Part shown: piece by piece, positions 17,899 to 24,500 of the stretch
How the letters are laid out: each line of letters begins with the position of its first letter
Position numbering within the stretch: position 1 is the stretch's first letter
Assembly: GCA_002327315.1 (NCBI GenBank)
Contig: DCVI01000152.1
Location: 1-46,033, forward strand
Source of the DNA: Syntrophaceae bacterium UBA2192
GTDB taxonomy: Bacteria > Desulfobacterota > Syntrophia > Syntrophales > UBA2192
DNA length: 46,033 bases
Direction: 5' to 3'
Made by a program: the position numbers and the translations under genes
The notes under the pieces: generated by a model
What the model was told of the DNA's origin: nothing
Databases searched by the model: none
Seen by the model: the letters and a program-made list of their open reading frames with translations, nothing else

Positions 17899-19098
17899 CT
17901 ACTTCAGGAATCGCATTTGTGTTGGGTCCCCGTAGGCATCGCGATACGCCGCCGGCTTGAGCAGGTAATCGATAAGCGGGAGCGAGTTGACGATCCACTC
18001 GTTGATGTCGCCGACGAGGATCCTCGGCACCCAGACGATGTCGCCGTTCTTGAGCGCCACGTTCTGGGAGATGTCCCCCCTCTTGGTGATGTCGTCGTAG
18101 CTTGCCGACAGGATAACGGGGGCACCCTTGCTCTCCATGTATTCCCGGATGATCTTGATGTCGGACTTCACGGCCAGGCGCGTCGGCCCCCCCGCCAGGG
18201 AAAGCGAGGCCAGGAGGTCGTTTGCGTCCTTCAGCCGGTAGATCCCCTGCGCGTTGACCTCCCCGAGGACGTAGACCCGCTCGCCGAAGACGGGAAGCTC
18301 GGGCACGGTGACGATGTCCCCCGTGTCGACGATCACGTTCTGGCTGGCATCGCCTTTGAACATGACATCATAGAGGTTGAGCGTGAAGCGCTTGCCCTTG
18401 CGCAGAAGCTCCACGTTACGAAGATCCGCATTTCCGCCTTCCTCCCCCACGACGACCTGCGTCTGTCCCGTCCCCGTGAAGGTGCTCCCGCGGCCCGTGA
18501 CGGGGCCGCCTGCCGACACGATGAGATCCAGGATGGTCGTCTTGCCCTTCAGGGCATATTTCCCCGGCCCGGAGGGCCCGGGGGAGATCTTGTTGATCTG
18601 GCCGAACAGAAGGACCGGCTTGCTCTTGTATTCCTTGACGACGACCTCGAGACGCGGGGCCCGGATGTAGTGCCTGAGGCCCTCCATGAGCGCTTCGTAA
18701 AGCTCTCCCACCGTGCGGCCGCTCACCGGCACGTCGTCCATGAAGGCATAGGAGATCTTCCCGTCGGAGCGGACATCGGCTGTGTACTCCGTGCTCTTGG
18801 CCCCCTCCCAGAAGGTGATCTTGAGAACGTCGCCTGGCCCGAGCAGGTACTCCGGCGTCCCCCTTCTCTCCGTGAAGGAGCTGTTGCCGGTGACGGAGGC
18901 CATGGCCGCGATCTGCCTTTCCTGCTCCTGGCGGGCCTTTTCCGCCGCGGCCACATCCTCGGCCGTCGGCTTGAGCGTCTTCACGGGAATGCCCTTGGCC
19001 TCGAAGACATGGGGTATGTAGCTGCTGCAACCCGAAAGGCTGGCTGCGGCCAGAACGAGGATCGTTGCAAAGGTTGCATTTTTTAATAGACGGATCAT
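17899..19098 (-). CDS. Wza-like polysaccharide export outer-membrane lipoprotein
   Basis: 399 residues from the ATG at 19098, supported by AGGAG seven bases upstream. The signal peptide MIRLLKNATFATILVLAAA ends in the lipobox LSGC, so Cys is lipidated. The body has the Poly_export pattern YLLGPGDVLKITFWEG near residue 80, followed by SLBB-type beta-grasp repeats (VYVLGEVNAQGIYRL). These proteins form the outer-membrane channel that works with a Wzc-type partner, here encoded seven bases downstream. It is the first gene of the leftward polysaccharide operon and has an excellent sigma-54-type promoter just upstream. Confidence 0.9.
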   Translation of the reverse strand: MIRLLKNATFATILVLAAASLSGCSSYIPHVFEAKGIPVKTLKPTAEDVAAAEKARQEQERQIAAMASVTGNSSFTERRGTPEYLLGPGDVLKITFWEGAKSTEYTADVRSDGKISYAFMDDVPVSGRTVGELYEALMEGLRHYIRAPRLEVVVKEYKSKPVLLFGQINKISPGPSGPGKYALKGKTTILDLIVSAGGPVTGRGSTFTGTGQTQVVVGEEGGNADLRNVELLRKGKRFTLNLYDVMFKGDASQNVIVDTGDIVTVPELPVFGERVYVLGEVNAQGIYRLKDANDLLASLSLAGGPTRLAVKSDIKIIREYMESKGAPVILSASYDDITKRGDISQNVALKNGDIVWVPRILVGDINEWIVNSLPLIDYLLKPAAYRDAYGDPTQMRFLK

Positions 19099-19136
19099 TC
19101 CGATTCTCCTGCGCAGGATGAACGGACTCTTGACAT

Positions 19137-19153
19137 GCCAACATCGTGCCAAT
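19137..19153 (-). promoter_or_regulatory. Sigma-54-type -24/-12 promoter of the wza operon
   Basis: Read on the minus strand the site is TTGGCACGATGTTGGCA, which matches YTGGCACGRNNNTTGCW at every defined position except one T in the -12 element. The -24 GG and -12 GC have the required spacing. Transcription would begin near 19125, leaving a leader of roughly 28 bases before the wza ATG at 19098. RpoN dependence implies that an enhancer-binding regulator elsewhere controls the locus. Confidence 0.75.
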
Positions 19154-19442
19154 TGTTGCTAACGATGTCATCGCTACGACCCGGCTCACAGCGGGCACGT
19201 GGCGTCCGACCGAGCGCGTTATCTTTTCGGCAGCGATCATCGCCTCGGAGCGGAAGGCCCGAAAGATGCGGAGGGGCTGAGTCTGCAAGATGAGGGGCCG
19301 GGGTCTTTCCGATGCACGGCGACGTTCGTGTACGGTTCTTGCATGACAAGAGATGGACCTTCTGTGCCTGAGGTCCTTCAGGCCCGCCCGGTTCAGGGAT
19401 TCGGGCGGCCGACACCTCGATAAGGAGAAAACGGAAGTCCCC
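19154..19442. other. Divergent regulatory spacer between wza and the HD-GYP gene
   Basis: Gene-free region between two divergent start sites. I see sigma-54-like elements at both ends but no riboswitch core (searched by eye for the GEMM-type c-di-GMP aptamer) and no convincing small gene. Binding sites for an enhancer-binding protein would be expected here; I could not pick a clear palindrome. Confidence 0.4.
19328..19343 (+). promoter_or_regulatory. Possible sigma-54-like promoter for the HD-GYP gene
   Basis: GTGTACGGTTCTTGCA matches the -12 half (TTGCA) and the ACG of the -24 half at correct spacing, but the -24 GG reads TG. It points toward the HD-GYP gene about 100 bases downstream, divergently from the good wza site. 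It is plausible as a coordinated partner promoter, not more. Confidence 0.35.
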
Positions 19443-20465
19443 ATGGTAAGGTATGTCGACCTGATCACAGATGCCGTCCAGAACGGCAGGAAAGATGACG
19501 GCGCGCCGTCCCCATCCGCGGCGATCCCCGATTCCTTTTTCTCCCGGGCGGCACAAAAGCCCGCCGGAAAAGAGCCGGATTCCGACAAGAGTATCTACCT
19601 CTCCCTCTGGAAGCACATCGAGACCATCAAGCTCTGCATTCTGGAGAAGCAGCCCTTCGATCTCCTGCCCCTGAAGGAGCAGGTTCGGGCGATCGCCGGC
19701 AGTGCGGAGATCATCGACCGGCTCTACCACTACACGACCCGTTATGGAAACGAGGAGGACTACACGGCGTCCCACTCGATCAACACCATGATCTATGCCC
19801 TGAAGATCGGTCTACGCCTGGAGTATGGGCTGGGCGAGCTCGAGTCCCTGGGGCTGGCGGCGCTCGTGCACGACATCGGCATGTTCACCATCCCCGATTC
19901 GATCCTGCGCAAGCCCGAGTCCCTTTCCGAAGCGGAGACTGCAACGGTCCGCAAACACCCCGAGACCGGTCGCGACCTGCTCTCCCCCTGGAGCGCCGAG
20001 ATGCCCTGGCTTGCCCAGGCAGCCTGCGAGCACCACGAGCTCGAGGACGGCAGCGGCTATCCCCGCGGGCTCAAGGGCGAGCAGATCACCGAGTTCGCGA
20101 AGATCATCGGCCTGGCAAGCACCTACGAGGCCATGACGCACGACCGCCCCCACCGGCGATGCGTATCGGTGCGCGAACTGATCGATACGAAAAACCGCTC
20201 CTTCTCCCCGCGGGCGATGCGGGCCTTCCTCGAGCAGATCTCGCTCTATCCCATCGGGAGTTTCGTCAGGCTGAACAACCGGACCATCGGGAAAGTCGTC
20301 GGGACCCATGACGGACAGCCGCTGCGGCCTGTTGTGAAGATCCTGGAGGACGCCGACGGCAACCGGGTGTTGGAAGAGAAAACCGTCAACCTGCTGGGGA
20401 ATCCGATCCTGTGGGTGACGGGGGCCGTTTCGGACGAGGAGCTCTCGCGCATCACAGAAAAATAG
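19443..20465 (+). CDS. HD-GYP domain protein (c-di-GMP phosphodiesterase family, altered signature)
   Basis: 340 residues from the ATG at 19443 (GGAAG five bases upstream). The HD-GYP core spans about residues 95-260: H111, H143-D144 in VHDIG, H197-H198 followed by DGSGYP, and TYEAMTHDRPHR. Two positions normally invariant in active members differ: the Lys after HDIG is Met147, and the Asp before xYxAxT, a metal ligand in characterised enzymes, is Ser226. The Arg in the usual HHER is Leu. A beta-rich C-terminal module (IGSFVRLNNRTIGKVVG) follows as in many relatives. It could be a weak phosphodiesterase or a c-di-GMP sensor controlling the adjacent polysaccharide operon. It has no receiver domain and no membrane helix. 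Confidence 0.85.
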   Translation: MVRYVDLITDAVQNGRKDDGAPSPSAAIPDSFFSRAAQKPAGKEPDSDKSIYLSLWKHIETIKLCILEKQPFDLLPLKEQVRAIAGSAEIIDRLYHYTTRYGNEEDYTASHSINTMIYALKIGLRLEYGLGELESLGLAALVHDIGMFTIPDSILRKPESLSEAETATVRKHPETGRDLLSPWSAEMPWLAQAACEHHELEDGSGYPRGLKGEQITEFAKIIGLASTYEAMTHDRPHRRCVSVRELIDTKNRSFSPRAMRAFLEQISLYPIGSFVRLNNRTIGKVVGTHDGQPLRPVVKILEDADGNRVLEEKTVNLLGNPILWVTGAVSDEELSRITEK

Positions 20466-20499
20466 AAGGTGAGAGGTTCAGAAGGTTTGAGGGTTGGAG
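20465..20499 (+). repeat. Heptamer array, left arm, after the HD-GYP gene
   Basis: Five consecutive 7-base units: GAAGGTG, AGAGGTT, CAGAAGG, TTTGAGG, GTTGGAG. The first unit begins on the last base of the HD-GYP stop codon. The words resemble those at 31034-31068. Confidence 0.75.
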
Positions 20500-20535
20500 A
20501 ATCCGGCGGCATGCATCGGGATGGAAACCAAGCCG

Positions 20536-20570
20536 AGTTTCTCAGCTTCCCTGCTTCGCAACTTCCTGCC
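20536..20570 (-). repeat. Heptamer array, right arm, overlapping the ATPase 3' end
   Basis: Five units read on the plus strand as AGTTTCT, CAGCTTC, CCTGCTT, CGCAACT, TCCTGCC, roughly the opposite-strand counterpart of the arm at 20465. The stop codon and last nine residues (RQEVAKQGS) of the minus-strand ATPase gene lie inside it. Confidence 0.6.
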
Positions 20571-21411
20571 GGGGCGACGCCCCGCCCTCCTGGGCCTCTT
20601 CCGGCCCGGGCTCCGGCATGGCCGTGTCGTCGATGGCCTCCCGGATGACGACAGCGTCAATCTTTTCCGCCTTCATCCCGAACCCGATCAGCAGACTCAT
20701 GTCGCAGAGGTTGTTGACTCTTCTCGGCACGCCCTTTGTCTGTCGATGAATCTCCTCGAAGGCATCACGGGTGAAGATCTCCCGCTTCGCGCCGGCCCGG
20801 GAAAGCCGGAAGTTGACGTATTGCACCATCTCGTCAAGGGGGAGCGGGCCCAGATGGTAGCGGATGGCGATCCGAGAGTCGAGCTGTTCGATCCGCTTGA
20901 TGATACCGCGCAGCTCCGGCTGGCCGATGAGCAGCAGGTTGAGCAGGAACCGGTCGTTGAACTGGTAGTTGAGCAGCAGCCTGACCTCCTCGAAATTCGT
21001 CGGCGAGAGCAGCTGCGCCTCGTCGATGACGAGGAGCGTCATCTTGTTCTCCTTGAAATCCCGCATCATCATCTCTCCCAGCGTGTTCAGCAGATCGTGC
21101 TTGGAGTGCGACGCCGGGTCGAGGCCGAACTGGTAGAGGATCTCGCGGATGAACTCGATGGGCTCGAGCATGGGGTTCGTGATGAGCCCCACGTGATATT
21201 CCTTCCGGGAGAGGTTCTGGATGAGAGCGCGGGAAAGCGTCGTCTTTCCGCAACCGACGTCCCCCGTGAGCAGCGCGGCCCCCTTGCGGCGCACGATGGC
21301 GTACGTCAGGCGGGTCATCGCCTCGCGGTAATGCCCCGAGTTGTAGACGAACTTCAGGTCCGGAACGATCTCGTAGGGGTAGACATCGAAGCCCCAGTAC
21401 TCTAGATACAT
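20542..21411 (-). CDS. ExeA/GspA-like AAA ATPase of a polysaccharide locus
   Basis: 289 residues, opening MYLEYWGFDVYPYEIVPDLKF, the N-terminal signature of ExeA-like ATPases including those attached to PEP-CTERM/exosortase exopolysaccharide clusters. Walker A is GDVGCGKTT near residue 50, Walker B is LLVIDEAQLL near 135, and sensor-like NLLLIGQPELR follows. Family members use ATP to assemble or remodel envelope structures, and GspA-type relatives work with peptidoglycan-binding partners. No exosortase or GspB gene is seen here. The start overlaps the phosphatase stop by ten bases. The last nine residues are encoded by a tandem-repeat array and are unlikely to be conserved. Confidence 0.8.
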   Translation of the reverse strand: MYLEYWGFDVYPYEIVPDLKFVYNSGHYREAMTRLTYAIVRRKGAALLTGDVGCGKTTLSRALIQNLSRKEYHVGLITNPMLEPIEFIREILYQFGLDPASHSKHDLLNTLGEMMMRDFKENKMTLLVIDEAQLLSPTNFEEVRLLLNYQFNDRFLLNLLLIGQPELRGIIKRIEQLDSRIAIRYHLGPLPLDEMVQYVNFRLSRAGAKREIFTRDAFEEIHRQTKGVPRRVNNLCDMSLLIGFGMKAEKIDAVVIREAIDDTAMPEPGPEEAQEGGASPRQEVAKQGS

Positions 21412-21875
21412 CGAAGCAGTCCTTCCAGCGAAAAGTAGATCTCCGCAAAACAGGTCCGGTAGCGATAGGGCGAAAGGCCGTAGGGGTCCCGGATATCGAG
21501 CCCCGAGCCGTCTCCCTGCGGCAAATAGGATTTCAGGAGCCGCACCTTGCCTTCCCCGTCGGGATGCCGCCGCAGCACCTCGTCCCGCTGGGCCTCTTCC
21601 ATGACCAGGACCAGATCCGCCCCTGTGACCATCTCGGCAGCAAGGGCCCGGGACCGGTGCCGGGAGCCGTCAATGCCCTTTTCCCGGAGGATGGCAACGG
21701 CATGGGGATCGGCGCCGGCGCCCCCGAGATCGAGAAGGCCGGCGGAGTCGGCCTGCACGTGATGAAGGTCTCGTTTCTTCAACTGCTTCCTGAAGATTCT
21801 CTCCGCCATGAAACTCCGGCACAGGTTACCCGAGCACACAAACAGAATCCTCTTTGAGGGCGCTCCGGCCGTCAT
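21402..21875 (-). CDS. Low-molecular-weight protein tyrosine phosphatase (Wzb-like)
   Basis: 157 residues from the ATG at 21875. The P-loop VCSGNLCRS gives the C-x5-R catalytic motif (C14, R20) followed by Ser, and IRDPYGLSPYRY near residue 125 supplies the general-acid Asp of the DP loop. The layout is that of Wzb/Etp phosphatases, which remove phosphate from the Tyr cluster of Wzc-type kinases and so let assembly cycle. The only obvious substrate in the window is the Wzc-like protein at 15.2-17.9 kb. The gene overlaps the downstream ATPase by ten bases. In-frame sequence further upstream to 22007 is not conserved and lacks a ribosome site. Confidence 0.85.
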   Translation of the reverse strand: MTAGAPSKRILFVCSGNLCRSFMAERIFRKQLKKRDLHHVQADSAGLLDLGGAGADPHAVAILREKGIDGSRHRSRALAAEMVTGADLVLVMEEAQRDEVLRRHPDGEGKVRLLKSYLPQGDGSGLDIRDPYGLSPYRYRTCFAEIYFSLEGLLRCI

Positions 21876-22083
21876 GGCATCTCGCGATCGAATCGTTGAG
21901 GGTGACCGTCGCGAGAATATTCTGCAAAAGCCGTGCCTTGACCGGGGGACGGGGCGGATGCCCCACGGGAAAAGATCGCTCCGGAGGCCATGGAATTTGA
22001 TTGGCATATTTCCTGTATAAAGTACGAGACAAACCTTCCGATAGTAATTCCGTTAAAAATACGACAAGGGATGGACCCCGACG

Positions 22084-24393
22084 ATGGACACGGCGAAGAT
22101 GATGGAACGGCTGGATATCTCCTCCATAACGGCTCTTTCCGAGAAGCTCAACCAGCGCAAGAAACTGCTCGACATCACCAACCAGATCCACGCCGCCCAG
22201 AACATCAAGGACATCCTCGTCGAGCACAAGGAAGGCATCCTCGCGCTCTTCAACGCCCTGCTCATCACGATCTACGTGACCGACAAACCCCGCAACGAGC
22301 TCTACTCGCTCTACCTCGCCGGCTCCCAGCTCAAGGAGATCCGGCTGCCCATCACGAACCGCAGCATCGCGGGCTTCGTGGCCAATGTGGGCCGCGGCGT
22401 CAACATCGCCGATGCCTACGACAAGGAGGAGCTCAAAAAGATCGACAAGACGCTCTTCTTCGACGAGGCCTGGGACAAGCAGTCGGGCTACCGGACGACC
22501 CAGGTGCTCGCCCTTCCCGTCATGCACGAGAGCGCCGTCATGGGGGTCATCCAGATCGTCAACCGAAAAGGCGGGGGCAAGTTCACGGCCGACGAGCAGA
22601 GCCTGCTCGAGGAGATCGCCGAGGTCCTGGGCATCGCCCTTTACAACCAGCACCGCGTCTTCTCGCGCCGCAAGACCCGCTTCGATTACCTCGTCAGCCA
22701 CAACCTCATGAAGGAGACCGACCTGGAGGCCGCCTTCACCGAGTCGCGCCGGAGCAACGAGCCCATCGAGGAGCTCCTCATGAAGCGCTTCCGGATCTCC
22801 CGGGAGGACATCGGGCGCGCCATGGAGGACTACTACCGCTGCCGCTTCATTCATTACAACCAGAAACACTCCGTCCCCGACGAGCTGCTCAAAAACCTCA
22901 AACGCGAGTACCTCCGCCGGGAGCTCTGGGTTCCCCTCGAGAAGGGCGCCGATAACAAGATCCGCGTCATCGTCGACGACCCCAACAACCTCCTGAAGAA
23001 GGACATGATCGAGAACCTCCTGAGGACGAAGTCCGTCGAGTACTGCGTCTCCCTCAAGGACGACATCATCAAGTTCATCAACCATTTCTACCAGACGCAG
23101 GAGGGGGAGAAGTCCTTCAGCGAGCTTTTGGGCAGCGAGGGACAGCTGGTCGAAGACCACGACGAGTACGAGGAGAACGGCGTGTCCGAGTCGGACAGCG
23201 TCATCATGCAACTCGTCAACCGGATCATCAACGACGGCATCCTCCAGCGGGCCTCCGACATCCACATCGAGCCCAACATGGGAAGGAAAAACGTCGAGAT
23301 CCGCTACCGCGTCGACGGCGGCTGCTCCATCTACCAGACGGTGCCCTACAGCTACCGGGCGGCCATCGTCTCGCGCATCAAGATCATGTCGAACCTCGAC
23401 ATCACGGAGCGCAGGCTCCCCCAGGACGGCAAGATCAAGTTCAAGCGTTCGAATAACGAGGAAATCGAGCTTCGCGTGGCCACGCTGCCCACGGCGGGAA
23501 ACCTCGAGGATGTGGTCCTGCGAATCCTGCAAAAAGGCGAGATGATGCATCTCGAGGAGATGTGCCTGTCGCCTTACAACTACCAGAACCTCATCAAGCT
23601 CCTCGAGAAGCCCTACGGCATCATCCTGTGCGTGGGACCCACGGGCTCCGGCAAGACGACGACGCTGCACGCCGGCATTCACCGCATCAACACGCCGGAG
23701 AGAAAGATCTGGACGATCGAAGACCCCATCGAAATCACGCAGTACGGGATCCGCCAGGTCCAGGTGAACCCCAAGATCGGCCTGGACTTCGCCCGGGCCC
23801 TGAGGGCCTTTTTGCGCGCCGACCCCGACGTGATCATGGTGGGCGAAATGCGAGACTTCGAGACGGCCAAGATCGGCGTCGAGGCCTCGCTCACAGGCCA
23901 CCTCGTCTTCACGACCCTGCACACCAACAGCGCCCCGGAGACGATCGTCCGCCTGCTCGACATGGGCATCGACCCGCTGAATTTCGCCGACTCGCTGCTG
24001 GGGATCCTCGCCCAGCGGCTTGCCCGGACTCTCTGCAAACACTGCAAACAGGCCTATACGCCCGACAAGGATGAATACGACTACCTGGCCTTCACCTATG
24101 GCGAGGAGCAGTTCGCCAAGCTCAACATCCCCTACTCGAAGGACCTCAAGTTCTACCAGCCCGGGGGCTGCAACGACTGCAATCAGTCGGGCTACCGGGG
24201 GCGTGTGGGCATCCACGAGCTTCTCATCGCCTCGGACAATGTCAAGCGCCTCATCACGAAGAAAGCGACCGTCGAGGACTTGCGCAATGCCTCCATCAAC
24301 GACGGGATGTCGACGCTGCTGCAGGACGGCATCAAGAAGGTCCTCGAGGGCATTACGGACTTCGAACAGGTCCGGCGGGTGTGTATCAAATAG
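22084..24393 (+). CDS. GspE/PilB-family assembly ATPase with N-terminal GAF domain
   Basis: 769 residues. Residues about 30-195 form a GAF domain (LFNALLITIYVTD ... SIAGFVANVGRGVNI ... VLALPVMHESAVMGVIQIVNRKGGGKFT). Residues about 205-330 look like two MshEN/GspE N-terminal modules, but lack the LG-x-x-L words expected of c-di-GMP-binding MshEN. The ATPase domain follows: Asp and His boxes, Walker A VGPTGSGKTTT near 518, Walker B MVGEMRD (Met where Ile is common), and a four-Cys zinc site CKHC/CNDC near 653 and 695. It is a cytoplasmic hexameric motor for type IV pilus or type II secretion assembly. No pilin, PilC or secretin gene is adjacent. Confidence 0.88.
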   Translation: MDTAKMMERLDISSITALSEKLNQRKKLLDITNQIHAAQNIKDILVEHKEGILALFNALLITIYVTDKPRNELYSLYLAGSQLKEIRLPITNRSIAGFVANVGRGVNIADAYDKEELKKIDKTLFFDEAWDKQSGYRTTQVLALPVMHESAVMGVIQIVNRKGGGKFTADEQSLLEEIAEVLGIALYNQHRVFSRRKTRFDYLVSHNLMKETDLEAAFTESRRSNEPIEELLMKRFRISREDIGRAMEDYYRCRFIHYNQKHSVPDELLKNLKREYLRRELWVPLEKGADNKIRVIVDDPNNLLKKDMIENLLRTKSVEYCVSLKDDIIKFINHFYQTQEGEKSFSELLGSEGQLVEDHDEYEENGVSESDSVIMQLVNRIINDGILQRASDIHIEPNMGRKNVEIRYRVDGGCSIYQTVPYSYRAAIVSRIKIMSNLDITERRLPQDGKIKFKRSNNEEIELRVATLPTAGNLEDVVLRILQKGEMMHLEEMCLSPYNYQNLIKLLEKPYGIILCVGPTGSGKTTTLHAGIHRINTPERKIWTIEDPIEITQYGIRQVQVNPKIGLDFARALRAFLRADPDVIMVGEMRDFETAKIGVEASLTGHLVFTTLHTNSAPETIVRLLDMGIDPLNFADSLLGILAQRLARTLCKHCKQAYTPDKDEYDYLAFTYGEEQFAKLNIPYSKDLKFYQPGGCNDCNQSGYRGRVGIHELLIASDNVKRLITKKATVEDLRNASINDGMSTLLQDGIKKVLEGITDFEQVRRVCIK

Positions 24394-24424
24394 GGCTTCC
24401 GGCATCAGGCTTCCGGATTCGGGC
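24394..24424 (+). repeat. Heptamer array, left arm, after the pilus ATPase gene
   Basis: Units GGCTTCC, GGCATCA, GGCTTCC, GGATTCG and a partial GGC, starting on the base after the TAG stop of the ATPase gene. Its opposed partner lies at 24466-24500, with a terminator between them. Confidence 0.8.
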
Positions 24425-24465
24425 AAAAAAGAAGGACAGAGGATTTCTCTTCTGTCCTTTTCTTT
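24425..24465. terminator. Bidirectional terminator between convergent genes
   Basis: AAGGACAGA (24432-24440) pairs with TCTGTCCTT (24451-24459) around a ten-base loop. It is flanked by an A-rich run on the left and a T-rich run on the right, so it can act on both strands. It sits at the centre of two opposed heptamer arms between the pilus ATPase and mutS, whose genes converge. Confidence 0.75.
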
Positions 24466-24500
24466 ATCCCGAAGCCCGAGGCCGGAATCCCGAATCCTAG
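24466..24500 (-). repeat. Heptamer array, right arm, at the mutS 3' end
   Basis: Units ATCCCGA, AGCCCGA, GGCCGGA, ATCCCGA, ATCCTAG. They approximate the reverse complement of the arm at 24394. The mutS stop codon (24497-24499) is inside the last unit. Confidence 0.8.

Noticed and set aside
19154..19442. c-di-GMP riboswitch upstream of the HD-GYP or wza gene
   Set aside because: I looked for the conserved GEMM core on both strands and did not find it; sigma-54-type elements explain the region better.
21826..24426. Long minus-strand open frame opposite the pilus ATPase
   Set aside because: Composition is dominated by Val/Leu/Asp/Arg as expected of an antisense frame; the plus strand encodes an intact GspE/PilB ATPase.
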